A DNA stretch of 64,000 nt from Gammaproteobacteria bacterium (GCA_002746645.1 PDPU01000024.1:62001-126000), one strand, 5' to 3'. Positions 6,985-17,389 are shown, counted from the first letter of the stretch. Notes: generated from the letters alone by a model not told the origin. Numbers and translations are program-made.

Positions 6985-8817
6985 ATGTGTGGAGTAGTGG
7001 GTTACATCGGCAGACCGGAGAGCGCCGACAACGCGGTACCGTTCCTGATCGAAGGTCTCAGGCGCCTCGAGTATCGTGGCTATGACTCGGCTGGGGTGGC
7101 GACAATAGACGGGCCGGGCATCGAGATCGTGAAGAAACGCGGCAAGGTCGACAACCTGGTGGCGGTCCTGCCCGAGTCACTGAGCGGACACATCGGCATC
7201 GCACACACGCGCTGGGCCACGCACGGCGAGCCCAGCGACATCAATGCTCATCCGCATCTCGACGCTGCCGGTTCCGTGGCAGTGGTGCACAACGGCATCA
7301 TCGAGAACGCGCGCGAGCTTCGTCAGTGGCTCGAAGGGCAGGGTACGGATTTCGTCTCCGACACCGACTCCGAGATCTTCGCGCACCTGATTGCCCATCA
7401 TCTCGAAGGCCACACTCCCGAGGAGGCAGTACGCCGCGCGCTCCAGCACGTCAACGGTGCCTACGGCCTGCTCGTTCTGCTGCGTGATCATCCCGATTGT
7501 CTGGTCGCGGCGAGAAAGGGCAGTCCCCTGCTGCTCGGCATCGGCGACGGGCGCATGTACGTGGGCTCCGACCCGCAGGCGCTGGTGCGGCACACGCAAC
7601 AGGTGGTGTATCTCGATGACGAGGAAATCGCCGTCATCGATGCCGACAGCTACCGGGTGATCAACCTCAAGGCCGAGTCGCAGGAAAAACCGGCGAGCTT
7701 GCTTGACGTCGATGACCTCATCGCCGACAAGGGTGAGCACGAGCACTACATGCTCAAGGAGATTCTCGAACAACCGAACACGTTGCGTCGCGCGCTCCGC
7801 GGTCGCCTCGACGAGCGTTTCGCCACGGCGCGTCTCGACGGGCTGAACCTCGCGCCCGCGGAATTGCAGCGATTCCGTCGTGTGCGGCTTCTCGGTTGTG
7901 GTTCCGCGCTCATTGCCGCGCGCTACGGTGCCCATGCCATCGAAACCCTTGCGCGCGTACCCTGTGAGGCGGAGTCGGCAGCCGAGTTTCGGTACCGGCA
8001 TCCCGTGATCGAGCCCGATACGCTGTTCATCGTGGTCAGTCAGTCGGGTGAGACGGCTGACACGCTCGCTGCCGTCGAAGAGATAAAGCGCAAGGGTGGC
8101 ACCGTTGTCGGCGTCGTGAACGTGGTCGGCAGCAGCATTGCACGTGCCTGTCACGGCGGCATCTATCTGCATGCCGGTGCCGAGATTTCGGTGGTGTCGA
8201 CGAAGGCGTTCACTGCAATGCAACTCTGCCTGCTGCTCTTCGCGCTGCATCTCGGGCGCATGAAGGATCTTTCACCGAAGGAAGGCCGCCAGCTCGTCGC
8301 AGCCCTGTCAGCCCTTCCCGAGACCATTGAAGCCTGCCTCGCCGACCGCGCGGAATGGGCCGCTGTCGGTGAAAGCCATGCCGGCTACGATCAGGCGTTC
8401 TTCATCGGTCGTTGCGGCGCCGTGGCGCTGGCCGAGGAAGGGGCTCTGAAGCTCAAGGAAGTGAGTTACATCCACGCCGAAGCCTACGCGGCCTCGGAGT
8501 TGAAACACGGCCCCCTGGCGATGATCAGCGAAGACCTGCCGACCTTCGTGATACTGCCCGACGACGAACTTCGCGAGAAGATGCTCTCGTCGGTGTCCGA
8601 GATTCGCGCACGACAGGGCAAGCTCGTCGGTATCGTCCAGAACCCGGAAGACGCCAGCCTGTTCGATGACGCCGTTCTCGTGCCCCGGCTCCATCCGCTC
8701 GTCGATGGCATCACCTTGACGATTCCGATGCAGGTCGTGGCTTATCACGCGGCGCTGGCTCGCGGATGCAACATCGATCAGCCGCGAAATCTTGCCAAGA
8801 GTGTGACGGTGGAATAG
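6985..8817 (+). CDS. glmS: Glutamine--fructose-6-phosphate aminotransferase (isomerizing)
   Basis: 610 residues, full length for GlmS. Met is followed directly by Cys (MCGVVGYIG), the N-terminal nucleophile of the class II glutamine amidotransferase domain (residues 1-240). Two SIS sugar-isomerase domains follow (about 285-425 and 455-595), with GCGSALIAAR, SQSGETADTLAAV and the C-terminal LAKSVTVE. The enzyme makes glucosamine-6-phosphate, the first step to UDP-GlcNAc for peptidoglycan and lipopolysaccharide, in the cytoplasm. GGAG at 6976-6979 sets the start. The ribosome-site 13-mer CAGACCGGAGAGC is repeated inside the gene at 7011-7023. glmU and glmM are not nearby. Confidence 0.98.
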   Translation: MCGVVGYIGRPESADNAVPFLIEGLRRLEYRGYDSAGVATIDGPGIEIVKKRGKVDNLVAVLPESLSGHIGIAHTRWATHGEPSDINAHPHLDAAGSVAVVHNGIIENARELRQWLEGQGTDFVSDTDSEIFAHLIAHHLEGHTPEEAVRRALQHVNGAYGLLVLLRDHPDCLVAARKGSPLLLGIGDGRMYVGSDPQALVRHTQQVVYLDDEEIAVIDADSYRVINLKAESQEKPASLLDVDDLIADKGEHEHYMLKEILEQPNTLRRALRGRLDERFATARLDGLNLAPAELQRFRRVRLLGCGSALIAARYGAHAIETLARVPCEAESAAEFRYRHPVIEPDTLFIVVSQSGETADTLAAVEEIKRKGGTVVGVVNVVGSSIARACHGGIYLHAGAEISVVSTKAFTAMQLCLLLFALHLGRMKDLSPKEGRQLVAALSALPETIEACLADRAEWAAVGESHAGYDQAFFIGRCGAVALAEEGALKLKEVSYIHAEAYAASELKHGPLAMISEDLPTFVILPDDELREKMLSSVSEIRARQGKLVGIVQNPEDASLFDDAVLVPRLHPLVDGITLTIPMQVVAYHAALARGCNIDQPRNLAKSVTVE

Positions 8818-8877
8818 GCGCGTACGCATGGTTGCCCGCCAGGAAATCGCTCGTCGCTGCTTGACGACTCCCCATGA

Positions 8878-8895
8878 TTGGGAATAATATCCCAA
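8878..8895. repeat. Small perfect inverted repeat upstream of the beta-propeller gene
   Basis: TTGGGA (8878-8883) and TCCCAA (8890-8895) flank an AT-rich 6-base centre. It lies 61 bases after glmS and 63 before the next start codon. It may be an operator or a promoter-associated element; it lacks the stem strength of a terminator. Confidence 0.3.
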
Positions 8896-8958
8896 CTACA
8901 GTGATCGCTGACCTGGGAGCAGCGTCATTGTTTTCCATCCACACGGGGAATCATCAAC

Positions 8959-11106
8959 ATGAAGCACTTGCATCCACATCTCCTGTTCTGTCTGGGCCTG
9001 TCGGCTCTGATCGCAGCTTGTTCCGACAGTGAGACCGATTCACCGCCACAGCCCGGGAACCAGAGCCGGGCGATGCTCAGGAGCTTCGACAGCGAAGCGG
9101 CCTTCGATGCGGCCGTCAGGGAAGCGCTGCTGAATGTCCGTGACCGGTATTCGGCTGAAGACGGTGATGCGGGCGGCGGCGAGGGCGCGGCCGCGGGCGG
9201 GGCCGCGGGTGGGGCCGTGGGCGGGTCTGATTCTGCCGCGCCAGACAGCGATTCGGGTTCGAACTCGTTCGATTTCACCACCACCAACGTGCAGGAAGCG
9301 GGTGTCGACGAAATCGATCTCGTCAAGAACGACGGTCGCTACCTGTACGTGAGCGGCGCCGATGCGGATGGCGCGGCCGAGGATCTGCGCATCCTGTCGC
9401 TCGAGAGCGATGCAAGCTCGGCCACGCCAGTGGCGAGTCTGGATCTCGAACTCGGGGGCGAGCGCATCAAGGGGCTCTATCTCAATGACGTGAGCGACAA
9501 GCTCAACGTCGTCAGTTCACCCGCCGACTACTACCTGGGGTGCTATACCGACTGGGACGACGGCTGGGGCACCTTCTCGCAACATGAGTTCACGCTGAGT
9601 ACCGTCTCGGTTGCGGAACCGTCTGCACCAGCCGTCGAAACCCGCAAGCGCGTGAGCGCGGGGCTGGTTTCGTCGCGTCTGATCGGCGAAGACCTCATCG
9701 TTGCCACCCGTCGTTCGCTGGTGCCGCCCGGCGTCGGCATCCAGAGCAGCGAAGCCGCCTGGGAGCAGGCAGTGCAGGACGTGAACGTCGCCGACATGCT
9801 GCCGACGATCGCGAATCCCGACGGCAGCGACTCGGTGCCGCTCGTCACGGGCAGCGACTGCCTGGTGATCGACAACGGTGATCAGGGGAACGAGGACTGG
9901 CAGCCACTGCCGGAAATCATCGCCCTCACGGTTCTCGACAGCAACACGCTTGCCGTGCGCGACAGTGCCTGCTTCATCGGTGACACTGAAACGCTCTATG
10001 CCTCGCCCGAGGCGATCTACCTCGCCACCACCCTCGTTGACTACGAAAACACGCCCGAAGCCAACCCCACCATCCCGGAAGCGACCAGCGTCACCGGCGG
10101 TGACGTGGCCGTTCCCCCTGTCGATCTCGGCACGCAAACGGCCATGCACCGTTTCGCCTACGAGGATGGCACGATCCGCTACACCGGTTCGGGCGCGGTT
10201 CCCGGGGATCTTGGCGACAATCCAACGCAACGCCCGTTTCGCATGAGCGAAAGGGATGGTGTACTGCGCGTGGCGACTTACACGGGGCAGCACGGTGATA
10301 CGTCCACAAGCCCGGTCACGCTGACGACGCTCGATGCCGATTCCACGACAGGCACCCTCACCGAGCTTGGGCAGTTGCCGAATGAAAGTTACCCTGATCA
10401 CATCGGCAAGCCGAACGAGCTTCTCTATGCGTCACGCTTCATCGGTGACCGCGCCTATCTCGTCACCTTCGTGAAGACCGACCCGCTGTATCTCTTCGAC
10501 CTCTCCGACGCGAGCAACCCGCGCAAACTGGGTGAACTGCAGATCACGGGTTACAGCGATTATCTCCATCCGATCGACGAGAACCATCTCATCGGACTGG
10601 GGCGCGATGCCGTGCCGATGCTCGACGACGAGACACGCGCCTGGCATCAGGGTCTGAAGCTGTCACTGTTCGATGTGACCGATCCTGCTGCTCCCTATGA
10701 AGAAGACTCGGTATATATCGGCGAGCGCGACAGCTACGCCGAGGCGCTCGACGATCATCGTGCCATCACCATCCAGCCGGCCAACGAGCAGCACCGCTTG
10801 CGCATGGCCTTCGCGGTGGATGTCCATGGCGATCCCGCACCGACCTCATGGCCTGAGCCAGCCGTTGCCATGCAGGGCAAGGCCTACAACCACACGGGGC
10901 TCTACGGTTTCGAGATCGGCGGCAATGACGGTGGCGGCATCACCCGCAAGGGCGCGATGGTGATGAACGACAATGGCGAATACGGCTATGGCAGCAGTTA
11001 CGGCGACCGTGGCGTGATCGTCAACGACGCCGTCTACTACGTGCACGACAACGATGTCTGGAGCGCGAACTGGTCGGATCTCGACACGATCCACGGCCCG
11101 AAGTGA
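8959..11106 (+). CDS. Secreted beta-propeller-domain lipoprotein
   Basis: 715 residues. A lipoprotein signal peptide with the lipobox LIAAC puts the acylated Cys at about residue 21. A Gly/Ala-rich low-complexity stretch runs from about 72 to 95. The bulk (about 110-700) matches the bacterial Beta_propel family: it opens with TTTNVQEAGVDEIDLVKNDG and then cycles through blades with DLSDASNPRKLGEL and LFDVTDPAAP. Such proteins are exported and have no assigned enzymatic role. GGGGAA ahead of ATG 8959 supports the start. It appears to be a single-gene unit. Confidence 0.85.
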   Translation: MKHLHPHLLFCLGLSALIAACSDSETDSPPQPGNQSRAMLRSFDSEAAFDAAVREALLNVRDRYSAEDGDAGGGEGAAAGGAAGGAVGGSDSAAPDSDSGSNSFDFTTTNVQEAGVDEIDLVKNDGRYLYVSGADADGAAEDLRILSLESDASSATPVASLDLELGGERIKGLYLNDVSDKLNVVSSPADYYLGCYTDWDDGWGTFSQHEFTLSTVSVAEPSAPAVETRKRVSAGLVSSRLIGEDLIVATRRSLVPPGVGIQSSEAAWEQAVQDVNVADMLPTIANPDGSDSVPLVTGSDCLVIDNGDQGNEDWQPLPEIIALTVLDSNTLAVRDSACFIGDTETLYASPEAIYLATTLVDYENTPEANPTIPEATSVTGGDVAVPPVDLGTQTAMHRFAYEDGTIRYTGSGAVPGDLGDNPTQRPFRMSERDGVLRVATYTGQHGDTSTSPVTLTTLDADSTTGTLTELGQLPNESYPDHIGKPNELLYASRFIGDRAYLVTFVKTDPLYLFDLSDASNPRKLGELQITGYSDYLHPIDENHLIGLGRDAVPMLDDETRAWHQGLKLSLFDVTDPAAPYEEDSVYIGERDSYAEALDDHRAITIQPANEQHRLRMAFAVDVHGDPAPTSWPEPAVAMQGKAYNHTGLYGFEIGGNDGGGITRKGAMVMNDNGEYGYGSSYGDRGVIVNDAVYYVHDNDVWSANWSDLDTIHGPK

Positions 11107-11315
11107 ACCGCTTCGGCTGATGCAGGATGATGGCAGCAGCGGCGTTGTGATCGGGCAGCGTCGTTGCTTCCTCGATGATTTCAATGCGGGAAAGGGCGTG
11201 TTGTATGATCGTGATGACGAACCGGTTGTAACTCGCCATCGTTTCGACAATGCGAGCCGTACCGGCATCCGTGGCGAGCGTGTCACCTGTTTCCCCGCAC
11301 AAGTGCCCGATAATC

Positions 11316-12491
11316 ATGCCTGTAACCACCTGCATCGACGATCTCAGGAAGCTCTACAAGCGCCGTGCGCCGCGCATGTTCTACGACTACGCGGAATCCG
11401 GTAGCTGGACCGAGCAGACCTTCCGGGAAAACACGGAAGACTTCGAGGCCTTGAGACTTCGCCAGCGTGTCGCGGTCGACATGACGGGGCGTTCGACGGC
11501 GAGTCAGATGGCAGGCGAGCCGGTAGCCATGCCCGTGGCACTCGCACCGGTGGGGCTCACCGGCATGCAGTGCGCCGACGGCGAGATCAAGGCGGCGCGC
11601 GCGGCCGAGAAGTTCGGTGTGCCGTTCACGCTGTCCACGATGTCGATCAACTCGATCGAGGATGTGGCCGAAGCCACCGAGAAGCCCTTCTGGTTTCAGC
11701 TCTACACCATGCGTGATACCGAATACGTGAGCCGGCTTCTGGGTCGAGCCCGTGCTGCCGGATGTCCGGTACTCGTGATCACGCTGGATCTGCAGATTCT
11801 CGGGCAGCGCCACAAGGACCTCAAGAACGGCCTCACGGCGCCACCGAAGCTCACGCCGAGAACCATCGCCAATCTCGCCACGAAATGGGGCTGGGGCATC
11901 GAGATGCTGGGTGCGAAGCGGCGCGAGTTCGGCAACATCGTCGGCCATGTCGACAGCATTTCCGATACGCGTTCACTCATGTCGTGGACCGCAGAACAGT
12001 TCGATCCGAAGCTCGACTGGGGCAAGGTCAGGGAGCTGATCGAGGAGTGGGGCGGCAAGGTGGTGCTGAAGGGCATACTCGATGCCGAGGACGCGAAACA
12101 GGCGGCCGGTGTGGGCGCGGATGCCATCGTGGTGTCGAATCATGGCGGGCGGCAACTCGACGGAGCTCTGAGTTCGATACGCGTGCTGCCGTCGATCGTC
12201 GAAGTCGTGGGTGATCGCGTCGAAGTGCACATGGACAGCGGCATTCGTTCCGGACAGGATGTGCTGAAGGCCCTGAGCCTCGGCGCCAGCGGCACCTACA
12301 TCGGCCGAGCCTTCATCTACGGGCTCGGTGCCATGGGCGAGGCGGGCGTCACACGAGCGCTCGAGATCATCCACAAGGAACTGGATACAAGCATGGCCCT
12401 TTGCGGAAGGCGCAGCATCGACGAACTGGGGCGCGAGGTACTGTTGATTCCCGAAGGCTTCGAGGGGTGCTGGCAGACCGACGGGCAGTGA
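11316..12491 (+). CDS. lldD: FMN-dependent alpha-hydroxy-acid dehydrogenase (L-lactate dehydrogenase type)
   Basis: 391 residues from ATG 11316 (MPVTTCIDDLRKLYKRRAPR); the longer frame back to 11250 was rejected because family members start here. It has the TIM-barrel FMN enzyme motifs: PVALAPVGLTGMQ, FWFQLYTMRD, the active-site SNHGGRQLDGA with the base His and substrate Arg, and MDSGIRSGQDVLKALSLGA binding the FMN phosphate. The best match is membrane-associated quinone-linked L-lactate dehydrogenase, but mandelate or glycolate-type relatives share these motifs. There is no neighbouring lactate permease or regulator. Confidence 0.88.
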   Translation: MPVTTCIDDLRKLYKRRAPRMFYDYAESGSWTEQTFRENTEDFEALRLRQRVAVDMTGRSTASQMAGEPVAMPVALAPVGLTGMQCADGEIKAARAAEKFGVPFTLSTMSINSIEDVAEATEKPFWFQLYTMRDTEYVSRLLGRARAAGCPVLVITLDLQILGQRHKDLKNGLTAPPKLTPRTIANLATKWGWGIEMLGAKRREFGNIVGHVDSISDTRSLMSWTAEQFDPKLDWGKVRELIEEWGGKVVLKGILDAEDAKQAAGVGADAIVVSNHGGRQLDGALSSIRVLPSIVEVVGDRVEVHMDSGIRSGQDVLKALSLGASGTYIGRAFIYGLGAMGEAGVTRALEIIHKELDTSMALCGRRSIDELGREVLLIPEGFEGCWQTDGQ

Positions 12492-12532
12492 TTCAGTCCG
12501 GTTCTCCGGCGGAGCGATCCCGGCCAGTGCCG

Positions 12533-13504
12533 TTACCTGCTCCTGTCGATTTTCTCGACACGCGTCTGATCGTGGCAGTGGTCTGCCATGCTGCGCTCGC
12601 AGAGCGCGCTTCCCGGCGTGGCAACGGTGGCCGCAGCCGTGGCAACACCTCGTCGGCAGGCCGCCTCGAGTGATTCGCCACGCGCGATCGCAAGGCTCAA
12701 TGCGCCGATGAAACTGTCGCCGGCACCGATCGCCGAGCGTACGGTCACTTTCGGTGGCGTGATGCGCCAGGCGGCTTCCGCCGAACTCACCACCGCGCCC
12801 TCTTCCCGGAGAGTGATGATGACGACTTCGGCTGCCTCGCGTTCCCTGAGTGCTTCGGCGGCGACAGCGGCATCGCTGACATCGAGGGCATCGAGATTGA
12901 AGATCTCGAGGGCCTCGTGATAGTCGAGCTTGATCAGCCACGGCGTGCGGCGCAGACCTTCGACCAGTGCCGGCCCGTGTGTGTCGAGTATCGCGCGGGC
13001 GCCACTGGCCTTGATGTCGTCGATCATGCCGGCGTAGGTGTCGTCGGCCATGCCGGGTGCGAGACTGCCGCTCAGCACCACGATCGCGTAGCCCGTCTGC
13101 AACTGCAACCGGAACTGCGCGCGGATCGCCGCGGTTTCCTCGGCAGTCACTCCCTCGCCGGGAAAGCCGAAGCGGTACTGGCCGCCTCGGGTGTCGTCGC
13201 TGATCGCGATTGCGATGCGGGTATTCGCCGTGACCTCGGCAATGACGGGTTCGAGCCCGTTCTTCCTGAGCAGGGCCTCGAACTCCTTGCCGATGGCGCC
13301 GCCGAGCACCGTGAAGGTGTCACTTTCGCCGCCGAGCAATCGACACGCACGGCTGACGTTGACACCGCCACCACCGGGTTCGGTCGTCGGCGCCGTACAG
13401 CGCAGCTTGTGATCGGGTTCGACACGCGGTGTGGAACTCGCCATGTCGAGTGCCGGGTTGACGGTAACGGTGAGGATACGCGCCTGTTTCGTGTTGCTGC
13501 TCAT
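12533..13504 (-). CDS. pfkB: PfkB-type sugar-phosphate kinase (6-phosphofructokinase II-like)
   Basis: 323 residues of the ribokinase fold. The N-terminal LTVTVNPALDMASSTPRVEP and DHKLRCTAP-TEPGGGGVNV pattern closely follows E. coli Pfk-2, with the substrate Asp and Lys kept, and SAIGAGDSFIGAL carries the catalytic Asp. The metal/ATP loop that reads KPNxxE in Pfk-2 (NXXE motif) is KLDYHE here, an Asn-to-Asp change with Glu kept. The gene has CAGGA ahead of its ATG and lies tail-to-tail with lldD, upstream neighbour of yejF in the opposite sense of dependence. Fructose-1-phosphate or tagatose-6-phosphate kinase are alternatives. Confidence 0.82.
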   Translation of the reverse strand: MSSNTKQARILTVTVNPALDMASSTPRVEPDHKLRCTAPTTEPGGGGVNVSRACRLLGGESDTFTVLGGAIGKEFEALLRKNGLEPVIAEVTANTRIAIAISDDTRGGQYRFGFPGEGVTAEETAAIRAQFRLQLQTGYAIVVLSGSLAPGMADDTYAGMIDDIKASGARAILDTHGPALVEGLRRTPWLIKLDYHEALEIFNLDALDVSDAAVAAEALREREAAEVVIITLREEGAVVSSAEAAWRITPPKVTVRSAIGAGDSFIGALSLAIARGESLEAACRRGVATAAATVATPGSALCERSMADHCHDQTRVEKIDRSR

Positions 13505-13523
13505 CTGAAACGTCCTGGAGTGT

Positions 13524-15188
13524 TCATTCGGCTGTCACGCGAAGGCTGACCTGATCGAAGGCCGCCGCCATCAGCGCACGGGTGTAGTCATCGCGTGGAT
13601 GCTCGAGCACCTGCCGTGCTTCGCCTTCCTCGACGATCCGCCCCTGCCGCATGACCACGATGCGATCACTCATCGCACGCACCACCTTGAGGTCGTGGCT
13701 GATGAAGAGGTAGGTGATGTCGAAACGTGCCTGCAGGTCCTGCAGCAGGTTGACGATCTGCGATTGCACCGACATGTCGAGTGCCGAGGTGGGTTCGTCG
13801 AGCACGATCAGTGACGGGCGCAGCACGAGGGCGCGCGCAATGGAGATGCGCTGGCGCTGACCGCCCGAGAATTCATGGGGGAAGCGCTCGAGCGCGCCGT
13901 CGTCGAGGCCCACATCGGCAAGCGCGGCGCTGACCGCGTCACGACGTTCGATCTTCGACATGCCGGGCCGATGCACGGTCAGGCCTTCGGCGACGATCTG
14001 CCCGATGGTCATGCGCGGGCTCAGGCTGCCGAAAGGGTCCTGAAACACGATCTGCAGTGATTGGCGCAGCGAACGCAGGCTCGAACTCGAGCGTTCGTGG
14101 ATCGGTGAGCCCTGAAAGACGATGCTGCCGCTGGAAGGAATGAGACGCAGCAGGGCGAGGCCAAGGGTGGTCTTGCCGGAGCCCGATTCGCCGACGATGC
14201 CGAGCGTTCTGCCGCGTGGCACCTCGAGGCTCACGTCGTCCACGGCGTCGAGGTATTCCCTGGCTCTGCCGAAGAAGCTCTTCCTGACGGGAAAGCGTAC
14301 TCTGAGCGACTGCGCTGCGAGCAGCGTTGGCGGTGTTTCGCCGCTGTTGCGTACCGGCGGGTCGCCAGGCTCGGCAGAGAGCAGCGCCTGTGTGTAGGGG
14401 TGTTCGGGACGGCTGAAGAGGCGTTCGGTCGGGGCGGCTTCCACCACGCGCCCGCGCCGCATCACATGAATGCGGTCGGCCATGTGATGCACCACGCCGA
14501 GGTCGTGCGTGATCAGCAGCAGTGCCATGCCGAGTTCGTCTCGGAGTGTGTTCAGAAGCTCGAGAATCTGGGCCTGGATGGTCACGTCGAGTGCCGTGGT
14601 CGGTTCGTCGGCAATCAGCAGTTCCGGCTCATTGGCCAGCGCCATCGCGATCATCACGCGCTGACGTTGCCCGCCCGAGAGTTCGTGCGGGTAGGCGCCG
14701 AGGCGCTTGCGGGCATGGTGAATGCCCACATGATCGAGGAGTTCGAGCGTTCGCGCACGTGCGGCCTTGCCACGAAGGCCCCGGTGCAGGCGCAGCGATT
14801 CACCGATCTGCTTCTCGATCGTGTGCAGCGGGTTCAGCGAGGTCATCGGTTCCTGGAAGATCATGCTGATCTCGTTGCCGCGCACCTGACGAAGCAGCCC
14901 ATCGGGTGCACCGAGAAGTTCCTCGCCGCGCCAGCGGATGCTGCCCGCACGGTATTCGGTCAGCGGGCGGGGCAGGAGTTGCAGTATCGAGAGTGCGGTG
15001 ACCGACTTCCCCGAGCCACTTTCGCCGACGAGAGCCACGGTTTCGCCCTTGTCGATGGTGAGCGATACTTCTTCCACCACGGGCACACTGCCCGCACCGA
15101 AGGCGACACTCAGCTCGCTCAGTTCGAGCAGGCGTTCGGTCGAGCGTTGCGTGTCGTGGAGTGTGTCGTCTCGCGTGTCGCGGCTCAT
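13524..15188 (-). CDS. yejF: Oligopeptide/microcin-type ABC transporter, dual ATPase
   Basis: 554 residues with two complete ABC cassettes. Each has a Walker A (both GESGSGKS/T), a signature (LSGGQRQR and FSGGQRQR) and a Walker B followed by DEPT ([12 protein letters not shown] and [11 protein letters not shown]). The fused pair is the YejF layout, as opposed to separate OppD and OppF. It powers the YejBE channel for peptides and peptide-like compounds such as microcin C. Its ATG overlaps the yejE stop by 4 bases (ATGA), so the four yej genes form one minus-strand operon in the order A-B-E-F. Confidence 0.95.
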   Translation of the reverse strand: MSRDTRDDTLHDTQRSTERLLELSELSVAFGAGSVPVVEEVSLTIDKGETVALVGESGSGKSVTALSILQLLPRPLTEYRAGSIRWRGEELLGAPDGLLRQVRGNEISMIFQEPMTSLNPLHTIEKQIGESLRLHRGLRGKAARARTLELLDHVGIHHARKRLGAYPHELSGGQRQRVMIAMALANEPELLIADEPTTALDVTIQAQILELLNTLRDELGMALLLITHDLGVVHHMADRIHVMRRGRVVEAAPTERLFSRPEHPYTQALLSAEPGDPPVRNSGETPPTLLAAQSLRVRFPVRKSFFGRAREYLDAVDDVSLEVPRGRTLGIVGESGSGKTTLGLALLRLIPSSGSIVFQGSPIHERSSSSLRSLRQSLQIVFQDPFGSLSPRMTIGQIVAEGLTVHRPGMSKIERRDAVSAALADVGLDDGALERFPHEFSGGQRQRISIARALVLRPSLIVLDEPTSALDMSVQSQIVNLLQDLQARFDITYLFISHDLKVVRAMSDRIVVMRQGRIVEEGEARQVLEHPRDDYTRALMAAAFDQVSLRVTAE

Positions 15189-16243
15189 GTGCCTGCTCCC
15201 GCGCCGACACTGACCGCAAAGGTCTTGCGTGGATCCAGGGCGTCCCGGATCGCTTCACCCACGAACACGAGCAGACTGAGCATCAGTGCCAGCACGATGA
15301 AGGCCGTCAGTCCGAGCCAGGGTGCCGAAAGGTTGTCGCGGCCCTGCTTGAGCATCTCGCCCAGCGAGGCGGAACCGGGCGGCAGGCCGAGGCCCAGAAA
15401 ATCCAGTCCGGTGAGCGTGGTCACCGAACCACTGAGAATGAAGGGCAGGAAGGTGACGGTTGCCACCATCGCGTTCGGCAGGGTATGGCGCCACATGATG
15501 GTGAGATCGGCCACGCCGAGCGCCCTGGCGGCACGCACGTACTCGAAGTTGCGCGCGCGCAGGAACTCGGCGCGCACCACGCCCACGAGCGCCGTCCAGC
15601 CGAAGAGCGTCATGAGCACCAGCAGAGACATGAATCCGGGTGCGATCACGCTCGCCATGATGATCAAGAGATACAGCACGGGCAGGCCCTGCCAGATCTC
15701 GATGAAGCGCTGCGCGACGAGGTCGAGGAGCCCGCCGAAGTAACCCTGTACGGCACCCGCGGCCACGCCGATGACGGTGCTGAAGAGTGTCAGCAGCAGC
15801 CCGAAGCTCACCGAGATGCGGAAGCCGTGGATCACGCGCGCCAGCACATCGCGCCCCTGGTCGTCGGTGCCGAGCCAGTGCCGACGGTCGGGCGGTGTCG
15901 GTGGCGAGCCGTCGAGGTCGAAATCGATGGTGTCGTGGGAGAAGGGAATCAATGGCCAGATGACATGACCTTTTTCCGCGATGAGATCGGTGATGTAGGG
16001 GTCGGTATAGTCGGCGTCAAGGTTCATGTCGCCGCCGAAGGTTCTCTCCGAATATGTCGTGAACACCGGGAAATACCAGGCGCTGTCGTAGCGTATGGCC
16101 ACGGGCTGATCATTGGCGATGAACTCGGCGAAGAGCGAAACGCCATAGAGTACGAGAAACAGCCACAAGGCCAGAAAGCCGCGGCGATTCTGCCTGAAGC
16201 TGCGCCAGCGGCGCTGGTTGAGCGGACTCAGTGGCATCGTCAT
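15185..16243 (-). CDS. yejE: Peptide ABC transporter permease
   Basis: 352 residues. A cytoplasmic N-terminus PLNQRRWRSFRQNRRGFLAL precedes the first helix. A long periplasmic section with the YejE-typical DLDGSPPTPPDRRHWLGTDD follows, then a block of helices with the DppC/OppC-type EAA loop (RAARALGVADLTIMWRHTLP). It forms the inner-membrane channel with YejB. It starts 6 bases after the yejB stop. Confidence 0.94.
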   Translation of the reverse strand: MTMPLSPLNQRRWRSFRQNRRGFLALWLFLVLYGVSLFAEFIANDQPVAIRYDSAWYFPVFTTYSERTFGGDMNLDADYTDPYITDLIAEKGHVIWPLIPFSHDTIDFDLDGSPPTPPDRRHWLGTDDQGRDVLARVIHGFRISVSFGLLLTLFSTVIGVAAGAVQGYFGGLLDLVAQRFIEIWQGLPVLYLLIIMASVIAPGFMSLLVLMTLFGWTALVGVVRAEFLRARNFEYVRAARALGVADLTIMWRHTLPNAMVATVTFLPFILSGSVTTLTGLDFLGLGLPPGSASLGEMLKQGRDNLSAPWLGLTAFIVLALMLSLLVFVGEAIRDALDPRKTFAVSVGAGAGT

Positions 16244-16249
16244 GCGGCC

Positions 16250-17365
16250 TCAGAAGTCCCGACTCTCGAAGTCGATGCGCGGATCGATGAGGTGGTACAT
16301 CACGTCCCCCACCAGTTGCAGGATGAGCCCGAGCAGGGTGAAGAAGTAGAGTGTGGCGAACACCACCGGGTAGTCGCGATTGATCGTTGCCTCCCAGCCG
16401 AGAAGGCCGAGCCCGTCAAGCGAGAAGATCACCTCGATCAGTATCGAGCCCGTGAACAGGATGCTGATGAAGGCGCTCGGAAACCCCGCGATCACGATGA
16501 GCATGGCGTTGCGGAACACGTGTCCGTAGAGCACGGCGTTTTCGCTCAGGCCCTTGGCACGAGCCGTCTGCACGTACTGCATGTTGATCTGGTCGAGAAA
16601 GGAGTTCTTGGTGAGCATGGTGAGGCTTGCAAAGCCACTGATCACCATCGCGGTCACGGGCAGCGTGATGTGCCAGAAATAGTCGAGAATGCGATCGGGC
16701 CATGACATCGATTCCCAGCCGGGAGATACCAGCCCGCGCAGCGGAAACCAGTCGAAGTAGCGGCCGCCGGCAAAGAGCACGATGAGCAGAATCGCGAACA
16801 GGAAGCCGGGGATCGCGTAACCGAGCACGATTGCCGCGCTCGACCAGACGTCGAAGCGCGAGCCGTCGCTGACCGCCTTCCTGATGCCGAGCGGAATCGA
16901 AATGAGATAGACGAGGAGCGTGGTCCAGAGCCCGAGGCTGATCGACACCGGCAACTTGTCGAGCACGAGATCGAGTACCTTCCGGTCGCGGAAGTAGCTC
17001 TCGCCGAAATCGAAGCGGAGGTAGTTGCCGAGCATGGTCATGAAGCGCACGTGGGCGGGTTTGTCGAAACCGAAGTCCCTTTCGATCTCGGCGATGATGG
17101 CAGGGTCGAGACCCTGCGCGCCACGATAGCCACTGCGGTTGCCACCGCCGCCGCTGCCGTTGGCCGAACGCGAACCGTCGTTCTGATTGTCGCCGCCCGA
17201 TCCCGCGAAGGCAGAGGTTGCATCCGCGCTCGTGCCGCGAAGTTCCGCGAGCACTTGCTCCACCGGTCCGCCCGGTGCGAACTGGATGACCACGAAGTTG
17301 ATCAGCATGATGCCGAGCAGGGTCGGGATGATCAGCAGCAGTCGTTTGGCAATGTAGGCCGGCAT
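16250..17365 (-). CDS. yejB: Peptide ABC transporter permease with Gly/Ser/Asn insert
   Basis: 371 residues. It starts [20 protein letters not shown], the typical first helix of OppB/DppB permeases, and has the EAA loop [20 protein letters not shown] and about six helices. YejB proteins carry a periplasmic stretch after [11 protein letters not shown]; here it contains an extra low-complexity run of Gly, Ser, Asn, Asp and Arg at about residues 53-85. It pairs with YejE. It lies 99 bases after yejA, with a large hairpin in the gap. Confidence 0.94.
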   Translation of the reverse strand: MPAYIAKRLLLIIPTLLGIMLINFVVIQFAPGGPVEQVLAELRGTSADATSAFAGSGGDNQNDGSRSANGSGGGGNRSGYRGAQGLDPAIIAEIERDFGFDKPAHVRFMTMLGNYLRFDFGESYFRDRKVLDLVLDKLPVSISLGLWTTLLVYLISIPLGIRKAVSDGSRFDVWSSAAIVLGYAIPGFLFAILLIVLFAGGRYFDWFPLRGLVSPGWESMSWPDRILDYFWHITLPVTAMVISGFASLTMLTKNSFLDQINMQYVQTARAKGLSENAVLYGHVFRNAMLIVIAGFPSAFISILFTGSILIEVIFSLDGLGLLGWEATINRDYPVVFATLYFFTLLGLILQLVGDVMYHLIDPRIDFESRDF

Positions 17366-17389
17366 GGGTATCGAGAGAGCAGCTTGCGT

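Noticed and set aside
15161..16705. 514-codon plus-strand open frame opposite yejE and yejB
   Set aside because: Spans two recognised genes on the minus strand and has no ribosome site or motif.
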